From assembly GCF_000195595.1 (NCBI RefSeq), contig NZ_GL882573.1, positions 102,973 through 166,972 of the forward strand: a stretch of 64,000 bases of DNA, in the 5' to 3' direction. A program made the translations under genes and the position numbers. The notes beneath the pieces are model-generated. The model had not been told where the DNA came from. It searched no databases and saw only the letters and a program-made list of their open reading frames with translations. This stretch comes from Actinomyces sp. oral taxon 170 str. F0386 (GTDB taxonomy: Bacteria; Actinomycetota; Actinomycetes; Actinomycetales; Actinomycetaceae). Every line of letters begins with the position of its first letter. Position 1 is the first letter of the stretch. Of the stretch, positions 14,461 through 22,970 are shown piece by piece.

Positions 14461-15147
14461 ATGTCCCGCATCGTCATCATCGGAGGCCACGGCAAGGTCG
14501 CGCTGCTGGCGGCCCCACTGCTCGTGGAGGCCGGCCACGAGGTCGTCTCCCTCATCCGCAATCCCGATCAGGCCGACGACGTCGCCGCCACCGGCGCCAC
14601 CCCGCTGGTCCTGTCCATTGAGGAGGCCGACGTCGCCGAGCTCACCCGAGCCTTCGCCGGCGCCGACGCGATCGTCTGGTCCGCCGGGGCCGGAGGCAAG
14701 GGCGGCCCGGAGCGCACCGACGCCGTCGACCGCGCCGCCGCCGTCCGCTCCATGGAGGCCGCCGCCGCAGCCGGGGTCAAACGCTACGTCATGGTCTCCT
14801 TCCTCACCGCCTACGGGGAGGTGCCCGTGGACCACCCGCTGCGTGCCTACGCCATCGCCAAGATCGCGGCCGACCGCCACCTGCAGACCACCGACCTGGA
14901 CTGGACGATCCTGGGACCGGGCCTGCTGACCCTGGATGACCCCACTGGTGCCATCACCGTGGCGCGCGTCCTCAAAGGCACCCCGTCCTCGAAGGCGCCG
15001 ACATCGCGTGGCAACGTGGCTCGCGTCATCGCCGCCGTGCTCGCCGAGCCGGCCAGTATCGGCAAGGTCATCCCCTTCTACGACGGTGATACCTCCATAG
15101 CCCAGGCTGTTGCTGACGTACCGCAGGAGTACGCCGACCTGTCATGA
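14461..15147 (+). CDS. NAD(P)H-binding atypical short-chain dehydrogenase
   Basis: 228 residues. The Rossmann start IVIIGGHGKVALLAAPLL carries the glycine-rich loop of the NmrA/YwnB-like atypical SDRs, with ADAIVWSAGAGGK at strand four and the partial YxxxK-like AYAIAKIAADRHL. Members of this group are regulators or reductases acting on quinones and flavins; no substrate is evident. The start is preceded by AGGAAAGG. It lies downstream of the OYE/ArsR pair on the same strand, about 130 bases away, suggesting a shared redox theme. Confidence 0.85.
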   Translation: MSRIVIIGGHGKVALLAAPLLVEAGHEVVSLIRNPDQADDVAATGATPLVLSIEEADVAELTRAFAGADAIVWSAGAGGKGGPERTDAVDRAAAVRSMEAAAAAGVKRYVMVSFLTAYGEVPVDHPLRAYAIAKIAADRHLQTTDLDWTILGPGLLTLDDPTGAITVARVLKGTPSSKAPTSRGNVARVIAAVLAEPASIGKVIPFYDGDTSIAQAVADVPQEYADLS

Positions 15148-15177
15148 TCGCCGCCTTCGTGGGGCAGGCATCAGAAA

Positions 15178-15218
15178 GGCTCCGGTCCGCGCTCATCGAG
15201 TGAGTGCGGACCGGAGCC
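15178..15218. terminator. Bidirectional terminator
   Basis: A perfect 13-bp stem (GGCTCCGGTCCGC at 15178-15190, complement at 15206-15218) with a 15-base loop, between the convergent SDR and repeat lipoprotein genes. Confidence 0.8.
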
Positions 15219-15238
15219 CGTTCGGGTCATGGTGAGGT

Positions 15239-15526
15239 CTACTTGCCGTCGCTCATGGAGCCGGAGGTGGGGCTGTCGGACATCTTGCCGTCTGACATGC
15301 TGTCGGAGGTGGGGCTGTCGGACATCTTGTCATCCGACATCTTCCCGTCCCCGGTCTTGTCGTCGCTCATCTTCCCATCGGACATCTTGCCGTCGCTCAT
15401 GGTGCCGTTCGGGGTGGAGGTCTGCTCCATCTTGTCCTTGTTGGTGTCCGTGGAGCCGCAGGCGGCGGTTCCTACGGCGAGGGCGGCGACGAGCAGGGCG
15501 GCGGATACGATCTTACGAGTACGCAT
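15239..15526 (-). CDS. Lipoprotein with MSDGK pentapeptide repeats
   Basis: 95 residues. The signal peptide of about 22 residues ends in a lipobox-like stretch with Cys23 (VGTAAC), so the protein should be anchored to the outer face of the membrane. From residue ~43 it consists of repeats of MSDGK or MSDDK, five to six clear copies, interrupted by two longer MSDSPTS units. The tail is extremely polar and acidic/basic alternating. It resembles the MXKDX pentapeptide-repeat proteins of other bacteria, whose function is unknown. AAGGAG precedes the ATG at 15526, excluding the longer frame upstream. Confidence 0.8.
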   Translation of the reverse strand: MRTRKIVSAALLVAALAVGTAACGSTDTNKDKMEQTSTPNGTMSDGKMSDGKMSDDKTGDGKMSDDKMSDSPTSDSMSDGKMSDSPTSGSMSDGK

Positions 15527-15682
15527 GGGAGAGCTCCTTGGTGGCGTGGGTAGGCGACGTGGCCAGGTGAGTAGTGGCTCACCGCAAGGGTGTGCCGTCA
15601 CCAGGAGTTCGGAGACGAGCGGGAAGCGGATGGGACTAAATGAGTGACTCCAATCACTTTTCGTGGAGGTGGGTGGAGAGGC

Positions 15683-17086
15683 CTACCGCGTGTAGGGGCG
15701 GTAGCTCTGGCGCAGGGGCGGCTGCACGGTCGCAGCCACCGGTATGACCTGGCCCGTCTCGCGTCTCCTGGCGGATGCGCGCCGGTGCAGCAGCACAGTC
15801 TCACCGACGGCGAAGACGCCCAGCAGGATCGACGTGCCCCACGCCCGGAAGTAGATGTATGGGAACTCTTTACCGATGCTGGTCAGGCCGAGCGTGGAGC
15901 CGATGGAGGTGGCGGAGAGGCCGTGTGCGAGGAGGATGTACACGTTCGTGAGAGCCATGATCAATGGAGCGAGGCCGACGAGGCGCGCGAATGCCATTGT
16001 GTGACGGTGCTGGGAGCCCAGGTAAAGGCAGGTGGCAGCGATCACGGCTGTAACGATCATCAGAATGATGCCGCCGATCAGAGGGGCTCCTCGATACTCC
16101 GGGCCGGACGCGGGCGTCATCCAGAGGTTGATCGTGCGCTCACTCAGGTTGGCGCCGTTCAGTGCGTAGCGAAGAGAGCTCGTCAGCTGGTGAAGCGCTG
16201 CCACGAGAATGAACAGGTTGGCCGCCAATCCGAGCGTGACCAGCCGTGATCGCGCGGTGGGCGTGTGCTGACTCATGATGGTCGCGGCGATCGCGGCACC
16301 GCCGGTCGCCAGAAGGCACAGGATCGGCAGCGGGGTGCCAGTGATGCTGTCGTTGAACATCAGGACGTCGATGAGCAGTACCTGGAGTGTCGCGGCCACC
16401 ATGACCGGGGTCGGGCGATTCTCGTAGATGGCTTTGATGGATGAGAACTGCAGGAACAGCCACCAGGCGCCCGGGGTGAGGAGGATGTAGAAGACCAGCT
16501 GGATGACGAAGTCCAGCGTGAAGCCCGGGGCGGCGCGGAAGGATGGCTGTCTGGAGCCGTCGATGAGGGTCCACACGACCTGAGTCCCGCACGCGATCAG
16601 AGTCGTGATGAGAGCGATGACCCGATCGCGCCTCCAGGGAGCGGGTGGGGAGAAGACGGCCTCGTGGGTGACGCCGGGCGGGGCTGCGCCGGCAACCGAT
16701 GGCTGGGCGGGCTGCCGCGGGGTCGTGGGGGCAGGGCTGGGGGAGAGGCTGGGGACGAACCTGGGAAAGCTGGCGGTGGGGCCCGTCGAGTAGGGATCGG
16801 CGCCGGTCCTGTCGGTGACGATCCTGCTGGCGGGTTGTCCGACGGCGGAGAGGTGCTGAGCCACCGGTTGTGTGGGAACGGCGGTCTGTCCGTGGTGCAG
16901 ATAGGGGTAGTCGGCCTGCTGTCCGCTCCGGGGCGAGGCTCCTGGCGCGAAGGCCGCATACGGTGACGGCGAGGAGGATGCCTGCCTGTCAGGTACGACG
17001 CCGTACGGCGTGGCCGGGCCGTTTCCGGCAGAGCCCGACGACGTCGGGGCGGGGCTGCCCTGAGGTGGTTGAGGTGGCTGCCGCAT
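15683..17086 (-). CDS. Polytopic membrane protein with proline-rich N-terminus
   Basis: 467 residues from the ATG at 17086; the frame continues to 17134, so the start is uncertain and neither start has a good ribosome site. About 150 residues rich in Pro, Ser, Gly and Gln precede roughly nine to ten hydrophobic segments, then a basic tail (HRRASARRRETG). No enzyme motif is visible. It has the same architecture as the gene just upstream (17165-18580), though residue similarity is low by eye. Both are probably co-transcribed and might form a paired complex. I do not recognise a family. Confidence 0.65.
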   Translation of the reverse strand: MRQPPQPPQGSPAPTSSGSAGNGPATPYGVVPDRQASSSPSPYAAFAPGASPRSGQQADYPYLHHGQTAVPTQPVAQHLSAVGQPASRIVTDRTGADPYSTGPTASFPRFVPSLSPSPAPTTPRQPAQPSVAGAAPPGVTHEAVFSPPAPWRRDRVIALITTLIACGTQVVWTLIDGSRQPSFRAAPGFTLDFVIQLVFYILLTPGAWWLFLQFSSIKAIYENRPTPVMVAATLQVLLIDVLMFNDSITGTPLPILCLLATGGAAIAATIMSQHTPTARSRLVTLGLAANLFILVAALHQLTSSLRYALNGANLSERTINLWMTPASGPEYRGAPLIGGIILMIVTAVIAATCLYLGSQHRHTMAFARLVGLAPLIMALTNVYILLAHGLSATSIGSTLGLTSIGKEFPYIYFRAWGTSILLGVFAVGETVLLHRRASARRRETGQVIPVAATVQPPLRQSYRPYTR

Positions 17087-17164
17087 AGTGGCATTGTGCT
17101 CGACCCGGCGGTACGTGTCGACGAGAGGGGCCAACCTGTGTATCTGCCGTACGGTACCTGGTGG

Positions 17165-18580
17165 TCAGTACCCGCCTCCCATGGGCGACTGAGGCTGGTT
17201 GAAGTGGTTCTGCATGTTCTGTGCGTTGGGTGCGTTCGAGGCGTCGATGCGGTACCGGCCGTGGCCGGCCGGGGACGTGGCGACGGGGCGATGTCCTGCG
17301 GCCAGCGTCGCCCCAATGAGCATCGCGCCCATGACGATGATGACCGCCACCACTATTCCTGCGTCGGAGGGACGATAGGCGTACTCGCCACGTGTGGGCA
17401 ATCCGTAGGCGAGGACGATGACGAGGTTGCAGAGTGTCAGGAGCGAGACGGCGCTCGTGGACGTGATTCGGAAGGCTCTGCTGGAGGGCGACCGCATTCC
17501 CAGGAAAAAACCTGCGGCAGCCAGGGAGGTGATAGCCGCCAGGATGAGCATTCCTGGCGCCATGGGCAAACCGACCCCTCCTGAGTCAGACCATGCGAAC
17601 CATGCGTTGGCCGTGTACTGGCTGATTTTCTTTCCGTTCGATGATGCTGAGTAGGCCGATATGCCGAGGTATGAAAGGCGCACGGCGCTGTTGATCAGCA
17701 CGAACTGGCAAGCGCCCAGGGCCAGGGTGATGGTCCATGGTCGTGGGCTCCTCAAGCGTTGGTTGAGCCGTGCGGTGAGGACGGCCCCTACCGCGGTGAC
17801 GATGAACAGGAGGACGAAGGCGACGTTCTGCAGACCGGCATACTGGTCCTTGTCGGAGACGCCGGCGGGCATGGCAAGTACCCCGTAACCGAACCATAGT
17901 GCGAGACCCACCATTTCGGTCACTGGCTGATTGCGAGACAGGTGGCGCAATCCGAAGTAAAGCCACCAGATCAACGGTGTGGCGACAATGAACATTATCG
18001 TGGTCAACACGATATTGAGCCAGCCGCCTCGTGCGAAGTTGAGGACGAAGGTAATGTAGATGACGAACTCAAGGGCGTAGGCAACGAGCATCATGACCAG
18101 CGCCGCCGCCTTCTCACCGCGCCACGGCACATGGTGCCCTGCGCCAATGGTCTGAGGCGAGGCCGCCCCCGCGTGCGAGTAGCCCGGTTGCAGGAGCCTG
18201 TCCCCGGCGGAGTAGCCCGGTGCGGTGACTGCTCCGCTCAGGTACATGGACCCGGCGTTCGCACCCTGCTGATAGTGCTGCTGATATAACTGGTACGGCT
18301 GATACTGCGGCGCGGGGGCCTGCGCGGACGGAGACGGGTAGGGGTGGTCCGGGCGGACGGAGGCCCCGGGCGAGCGATGCACCGACTGCGTCGGGATCGC
18401 GAGCTGCTCGGGGGGCATGTAGGCGCCGTGACCGGCCGGCGTCGGCGCCTGCCCGTACGGTGCTCCGGCCTGCGGAGCGCTCACCGGAGGCTGACCGTAC
18501 GCGACCCGCGGAGCATACGGCGAGCTCTGAGGGCCGCCCGGGTCCTGTGGCGGCCCCGGATAGGGAGACGGGTAAGTCAT
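17165..18580 (-). CDS. Polytopic membrane protein with proline/tyrosine-rich N-terminus
   Basis: 471 residues from an ATG at 18580 preceded by AGGACC. The first ~150 residues are a Pro/Tyr/Gln/Gly-rich, presumably disordered cytosolic region with repeated PYG and YQ motifs (YQPYQLYQQHYQQG). About ten hydrophobic segments follow, and a short polar Asn/Gln-rich end. No known domain is recognised. It lies immediately upstream of a protein of the same plan, same strand. Confidence 0.7.
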   Translation of the reverse strand: MTYPSPYPGPPQDPGGPQSSPYAPRVAYGQPPVSAPQAGAPYGQAPTPAGHGAYMPPEQLAIPTQSVHRSPGASVRPDHPYPSPSAQAPAPQYQPYQLYQQHYQQGANAGSMYLSGAVTAPGYSAGDRLLQPGYSHAGAASPQTIGAGHHVPWRGEKAAALVMMLVAYALEFVIYITFVLNFARGGWLNIVLTTIMFIVATPLIWWLYFGLRHLSRNQPVTEMVGLALWFGYGVLAMPAGVSDKDQYAGLQNVAFVLLFIVTAVGAVLTARLNQRLRSPRPWTITLALGACQFVLINSAVRLSYLGISAYSASSNGKKISQYTANAWFAWSDSGGVGLPMAPGMLILAAITSLAAAGFFLGMRSPSSRAFRITSTSAVSLLTLCNLVIVLAYGLPTRGEYAYRPSDAGIVVAVIIVMGAMLIGATLAAGHRPVATSPAGHGRYRIDASNAPNAQNMQNHFNQPQSPMGGGY

Positions 18581-18671
18581 GGCAAGGTCCTGATCGTTGT
18601 GGCTCTCAGCTCCAGAGCTGCGCCCCTGTCCCTGAGTCTCTCAGGGCGTCCGGCCCCGAGCGGTGGGTGGC

Positions 18672-19409
18672 TCAGCTGCGTGCGAAGTGCGAGACGAAGT
18701 TGCGGATGATCTGACCGGCGTCGTGAGCCTCGGAGGAGCGGGCCTGGGTGAGGATGTCCTCGCTCATGTCCGGGTCGCCGTATCCAGCCTCGTCGTAGAT
18801 GCTGACGCGCTGCTCGAACCGGACGGCGTCGAGCTCGGGGTTGAACTGGCAGGCGTAGACGTTCCTGCCCACGCGCAGCATCTGGACGGGGCAGTCGGGC
18901 GAGCTGGCCAGCAGAGTCGCGTGTGCGGGCACCTCTCCGACGCCCTCGTAGTGGCCGGCGAACACGGTGACGGCCTGCGGCAGTCCCGCCAGGACCGGGT
19001 CCTCACGGCCCTCCGCCGTCAGGAACAGGTCAACGGCGCCCAGCCCTTCGCCGAACTCCTCGTGCGTCCCCGTTCCCAGGTAGGCGGCCAGGACCTGGAG
19101 CGCGACGCCGGTGGCCAGGAGCGGGATCCCCTCCTTGAGAATCATCGCCAGCAGCTCACGGATCTGCTCCTCGACGTACTGCTGGCTGCGGGTCTTGTCC
19201 GCCGCCGGCGTGTCCGCGTTGTAGGGGCTGGCGCCGATGAGCACCCCGGAGACGTCGGCTGCGGTGAAGGATGCGAGGAAGTCGACCTCCTCCAGGGCGA
19301 TGTGCTGCAGATCGCCGCGCGGCAGTTCGCTCTGGGCCAGGAAGGACTCGTACTCGTCCTGCGCCGCCTCGTGCTCGGGGCGCGTCGTCACCATGATGAA
19401 AGGCTTCAC
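18672..19409 (-). CDS. Glutamine amidotransferase-like protein lacking catalytic residues
   Basis: 245 residues, clearly a paralogue of the intact amidotransferase at 11716-12450: same beginning MKPF, then GASPYNADTP for GGSPFNASTP and CPVQMLRVGRNVYACQFNPELD for CPVQMFRIKNNLYATQFHPELD. The nucleophile elbow reads LLATGVALQV where the paralogue has FFGACYGVGT, so Cys100 is replaced by Gly101, and the catalytic His is Asn190. Only the Glu is kept. It cannot hydrolyse glutamine by the class I mechanism and is likely a binding or regulatory protein. The GTG start has TACAGT six bases upstream. Confidence 0.88.
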   Translation of the reverse strand: MKPFIMVTTRPEHEAAQDEYESFLAQSELPRGDLQHIALEEVDFLASFTAADVSGVLIGASPYNADTPAADKTRSQQYVEEQIRELLAMILKEGIPLLATGVALQVLAAYLGTGTHEEFGEGLGAVDLFLTAEGREDPVLAGLPQAVTVFAGHYEGVGEVPAHATLLASSPDCPVQMLRVGRNVYACQFNPELDAVRFEQRVSIYDEAGYGDPDMSEDILTQARSSEAHDAGQIIRNFVSHFARS

Positions 19410-19415
19410 GGGACC

Positions 19416-19421
19416 ACTGTA
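19416..19421 (-). promoter_or_regulatory. -10 box of a leaderless gene
   Basis: On the minus strand TACAGT ends six bases before the GTG at 19409 of the inactive amidotransferase gene. Confidence 0.45.
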
Positions 19422-19447
19422 GGGGACCGGCCGGAGGTGCGGGGCTC

Positions 19448-19831
19448 CTAGATCACGAACAGCATGAGTATGAGAATGAGGAGCCAGATGAGGGTGGAGG
19501 CGGCTCCGAGGATGAGCCCCAGCCAGGCCATACCCTCGCCGGAGTCGTAACTGTGTCGCAGGCGGCGCAGCGCACTGGCGCCCAGGATGATCGCGGCGAT
19601 ACCGATGAGGGGGATGAAGATCAGTAGCCCGCAGACCATGGCGGTTGTGGCCCCCGAGTCCGCGCGAGGGCGGGGTGCCGTGTAACCGGGGCCGGAGAAG
19701 ATCTCCGCAGGGTTGAGATTCTCAGTCCCGGGGAAGACGAACCCTGGCGGGAGCCCGTCGACGTACTGATCCGAGCCCGGGGAGAAGGTCGGTGCGCTCT
19801 GTCCTGGAGGTGCGGGCCGGGCGGTGCTCAT
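19448..19831 (-). CDS. DUF4190 domain membrane protein
   Basis: 127 residues. A ~60-residue Pro-rich N-terminus is followed by two membrane segments with the DUF4190 pattern: ATTAMVCGLLIFIPLIGIAAIILGASALRRLR, a short loop containing GEGMAWLGLILGAAS, and a strongly hydrophobic end. These small two-span proteins are common in actinobacteria and their function is unknown. It lies upstream of, and on the same strand as, the inactive amidotransferase gene. A GAGGAT lies directly before the ATG. Confidence 0.8.
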   Translation of the reverse strand: MSTARPAPPGQSAPTFSPGSDQYVDGLPPGFVFPGTENLNPAEIFSGPGYTAPRPRADSGATTAMVCGLLIFIPLIGIAAIILGASALRRLRHSYDSGEGMAWLGLILGAASTLIWLLILILMLFVI

Positions 19832-20062
19832 ATCCTCATCATGCCCTCCGACGCCGGATGCGGCATCGTCCCGGCGGAGGAGCCGAGCGGCGGCGGCCGG
19901 TGGCCGGCCCCGGGGAGCCCGATCGGCACGGCCCCCGGCCGGAGGCTATGCTGAAGTTCCGGCAGGCTCTGCCGGAACCTGCCGAGCGTCCCGCGGGTCG
20001 CCCGCGAGTGGAGCCTCCCACGGGACACAGTCATTCCCCCATTGCTCAGGCAGGAGACCCCC

Positions 20063-21523
20063 GTGCCCTCTTCTCCTTCTCGCGGCTGGCGCCTTCACGG
20101 CGACGGCCGGTCGATCGCTCCGGGCGAGGTCGTCGCCCCCGGTGAACGCCTCACCTGGCCCCGCACGATCGGTATCGGCATCCAGCACGTCGTCGCCATG
20201 TTCGGCGCCACCTTCCTGGTGCCGCTTCTGACCGGCTTCGACCCGGCGACGACGCTGTTCTTCACCGGCGCGGGCACCCTGCTGTTCCTGGGCATCACCT
20301 CCGGGCGCCTGCCCAGCTACCTGGGCTCGTCCTTCGCGCTCATCGCCCCCATCGGAGCCGTCACCGGCTACATGGCCGACGGCGGGGGCCCCATCGACGC
20401 CCACAAGGCCTCCCTGGCCCAGGGCGGGATCATCGCGGCGGGTCTGTCACTGCTGCTCGTGGGCGTCGTCGTCCACCTGGCCGGGGCCGGCTGGATCGAC
20501 CGTCTCATGCCCCCGATCGTCACCGGTGCGATCGTCTCCCTCATCGGCTTCAACCTGGCGCCCTCGGCCTGGAACAATGTCAAGCAGGCCCCGGTGACGG
20601 CGGTCGTCACGATCGTGTCGATCCTGGTCATCACCGTCATGTTCAAGGGCATCGTCGGGCGCCTGGCGATCCTCATCGGTGTGCTCATCGGCTACGCCAC
20701 CGCTGTGGTGCGCGGCGAGGTCGAGTTCTCCAAGGTCATCGACGCCCCGGTCCTGGGCCTGCCGCACTTCCACCCGCCGGCCTTCGACGTCAGCTACCTG
20801 GGCCTGTTCATTCCCGTGGTGCTCGTCCTGGTCGCTGAGAACATCGGTCACGTCAAGTCCGTCTCCGCGATGACGGGGGAGGACCTCGACGACGTCACCG
20901 GGCGCGCCCTGTTCGCCGACGGACTGTCCACCATGCTCGCCGGTGCCGGCGGCGGCTCGGGCACCACCACCTACGCGGAGAACATCGGCGTCATGGCCGC
21001 CACTCGCGTCTACTCCACCGCTGCCTACGTCGTGGCGGCGCTGACCGCCCTGAGCCTGTCCCTGCTGCCGAAGTTCGGCGAGATCATCGCGACCATCCCT
21101 GCCGGTGTCCTGGGCGGTGCGGCCACGGTCCTCTACGGGATGATCGGCATGCTGGGCGTGCGCATCTGGGTGCAGAACCGGGTCGACTTCTCCGATCCGG
21201 TCAACCTCAACACGGCGGCCGTCTCCATGGTGGTGGCCATCGCCAACTACACCCTGGCCTGGGACGGCATGACCTTCGAGGGCATCGCCCTGGGGTCGTT
21301 GGCCGCGATCGGCATCTACCACGCCATGCGCTGGATCTCGAAGGTGCGCGGCACCAACCTGGAGCAGGCCTCCCCGGCCTCAGCGCCCGCCGGCACCGAA
21401 TTGGAGGGACCGGCCTACTCCAGCCGCGCCGCCCACTCCCCGTCGGCCGCCTCCCCGGAGACGGGTTCGACGCCGTCGAGCGCCCCGGACGATGGCGGTA
21501 TCGATGACAAGGACGGGGACTGA
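20063..21523 (+). CDS. uraA: Uracil permease (NCS2 family)
   Basis: 486 residues with 12-14 membrane segments. The NCS2 (nucleobase:cation symporter-2) signatures are those of the uracil/pyrimidine branch: VAENIGHVKSVSAMTGED in TM8 and GGGSGTTTYAENIGVMAAT around TM10, with the key glutamates in both. An N-terminal ~25 polar residues and a ~60-residue Ser/Pro/Ala-rich C-terminal tail are extra. The GTG at 20063 is chosen because AGGAG lies six to seven bases upstream; a TTG at 20042 is in frame. It takes up uracil for salvage; no salvage enzyme is adjacent. Confidence 0.9.
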   Translation: MPSSPSRGWRLHGDGRSIAPGEVVAPGERLTWPRTIGIGIQHVVAMFGATFLVPLLTGFDPATTLFFTGAGTLLFLGITSGRLPSYLGSSFALIAPIGAVTGYMADGGGPIDAHKASLAQGGIIAAGLSLLLVGVVVHLAGAGWIDRLMPPIVTGAIVSLIGFNLAPSAWNNVKQAPVTAVVTIVSILVITVMFKGIVGRLAILIGVLIGYATAVVRGEVEFSKVIDAPVLGLPHFHPPAFDVSYLGLFIPVVLVLVAENIGHVKSVSAMTGEDLDDVTGRALFADGLSTMLAGAGGGSGTTTYAENIGVMAATRVYSTAAYVVAALTALSLSLLPKFGEIIATIPAGVLGGAATVLYGMIGMLGVRIWVQNRVDFSDPVNLNTAAVSMVVAIANYTLAWDGMTFEGIALGSLAAIGIYHAMRWISKVRGTNLEQASPASAPAGTELEGPAYSSRAAHSPSAASPETGSTPSSAPDDGGIDDKDGD

Positions 21524-21556
21524 GGTCACCGATCCCCTCGGACGGCGTCCCGGGGC

Positions 21557-22171
21557 TCAGCTGGACTTCTTCTTGGCGCTCTTGTCCGCCGGGACGCAGT
21601 CGCTGGGGGCGGTGATCGGCTTGTCGGAGCCGAGCAGCTTGATCTCGTCGGCGTTCAGCGCGTTCTGCAGGTACTCCTTGCCCAGGACCACCGAGACCGT
21701 GGCGTCGTCGTCGGACAGGCTCTCATCGATCTTCACCGTGGAGTTGGGGAAGACCTGAGCCAGGGAGTAGGCGTTGGTCAGACTGCCCTTGGAGGACAGG
21801 ATCTGGACCTCGCCGTTGTAGATGCCCCCCGGCCAGTCGCTCGCAGAGGCGACGGTCAGGCCTGCCTCCTCCAGCTCCTGCTGGACGGTGGTGGCCAGGC
21901 CCACTGACTCCGAGCCGTTGTAGACGTTGATCGTGAGCGTGGTGACGTCGACGGTCTTGGCGCCGTCGGGCGGGCAGGGCGGGGGCGCGTAGGTGGAGGT
22001 GCTCTTGGGCTGCGAGAAGCCCGGGTTGTAGGCGGGCAGAATGCCCAGCGACACCAGGAGGCTCACGGCGACGGCGATGACCATGAAGGCCAGGATGGAG
22101 CCGATGACAGTGGCCTGGCGGTGCTGCATGTGCCGCCGGTACTCGGTGCGCGGATCTGCGGGACTACTCAC
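21557..22171 (-). CDS. LytR C-terminal domain protein
   Basis: 204 residues with a single membrane anchor near residues 22-45 (VIGSILAFMVIAVAVSLLVSLGIL) and an extracellular LytR_C-like domain: TLTINVYNGSESVGLATTVQQELEEAGLTVASASDWPG. Such domains accompany LCP cell-wall glycopolymer ligases but occur alone in many actinobacteria, where related proteins affect the envelope. The C-terminus is lysine-rich. The GTG start has TACCCT seven bases upstream. It is followed upstream on the same strand by a VapB-like gene, a neighbour pair I believe recurs in actinobacteria. Confidence 0.85.
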   Translation of the reverse strand: MSSPADPRTEYRRHMQHRQATVIGSILAFMVIAVAVSLLVSLGILPAYNPGFSQPKSTSTYAPPPCPPDGAKTVDVTTLTINVYNGSESVGLATTVQQELEEAGLTVASASDWPGGIYNGEVQILSSKGSLTNAYSLAQVFPNSTVKIDESLSDDDATVSVVLGKEYLQNALNADEIKLLGSDKPITAPSDCVPADKSAKKKSS

Positions 22172-22276
22172 GCGATCCAGGGTAATGGACGACGGCGCTC
22201 GCCGGGCGGTGGTGGGCTCGATGTGACATGGGACCGAGCTGAGGCCCTGGCTCCTGAGGAGGTGCGTCTGTGGGTG

Positions 22277-22615
22277 TCAGGAGCTCGGTGGCGCCGGAGC
22301 GAGTCGCGGTATCCCGTCCTCAGTGACCTCCAGGATGCGGGCGTGGATCGCGGTGCGCCCCTGCAGAGCGGCGCGCAGGGCCCGGTGCAGCCCGGTCTCC
22401 AGGTAGAGATCCCCCTTGAAGGAGACGACGTGGGCGAACAGGTCCCCGTAGAAGGTGGAGTCGTCATCCAGGAGGCTGCGCAGGTCGAGAGTCGCGCGGG
22501 TGGTGGTGAGATCGGCCAGGCGGATCTGCCGAGGCGCGATGACGGCCCACTCGCGCTGAGTGGTGACCCCGTGGTCGGGGTAGGGGGGCCTCTCTCGCAC
22601 TGCCTTGAAGATCAC
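22277..22615 (-). CDS. VapB-like conserved actinobacterial protein
   Basis: 112 residues: MIFKAVRERPPYPDHGVTT, then RQIRLADLTTTRATLDLRSLLDDDSTFYGDLFAHVV and GLHRALRAALQGR. This is a well-conserved actinobacterial family that is often labelled a VapB-type antitoxin. No PIN-domain toxin is next to it, and the GLHR region resembles ParB-like folds, so the label may be misleading. It starts with GTG, and TAGGAT (minus strand, 22627-22622) ends six bases before it, indicating a leaderless mRNA. Its function is not established. Confidence 0.75.
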   Translation of the reverse strand: MIFKAVRERPPYPDHGVTTQREWAVIAPRQIRLADLTTTRATLDLRSLLDDDSTFYGDLFAHVVSFKGDLYLETGLHRALRAALQGRTAIHARILEVTEDGIPRLAPAPPSS

Positions 22616-22970
22616 GTGAGCATCCTAGTGAATGAACTGGCCCAAGGCGCACGGGAGCGCCGTGGGCGGTCCAACATCGCCGTCGCCCGGGGTGCCGGCG
22701 GAGAGTCCCGTCCCTTCGGAGAAGCTGGGTGCCGAGCCGGTTGCCGATCCGTTATCTGTCTCACTAGTTGGAATGTGGCCCGCAGAACGATTGGCTCGTC
22801 ATCTTGTTGTGATTGGCGTTATCGCTACGAAATCTAATGGTTCGCTGGGAACGTGGGACATCTGACGCCCGGAATCGGCGCGATGCCTGATTTCCAGACT
22901 GTTCCCATGCTCTTCAAGGCTCTAGTACCGTGTTGGCTGCACCGACGTCGACCGAAAGGATGCCGCAGTC
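22616..22970. other. Divergent intergenic region
   Basis: 355 bases between the VapB-like gene and the DUF6636-like lipoprotein. It holds the TAGGAT -10 box of the VapB-like gene (22622-22627) and an interrupted hairpin (GCCCA-GGCGC / GCGCC-TGGGC, 22640-22667). Positions 22740-22860 are markedly poorer in GC than the rest of the window. A 77-codon frame on the plus strand lacks a ribosome site and coding bias and is not called. Confidence 0.5.

Noticed and set aside
22632..22865. A 77-codon plus-strand frame in the intergenic region
   Set aside because: No ribosome site, no coding bias at third positions and no similarity I can recognise.
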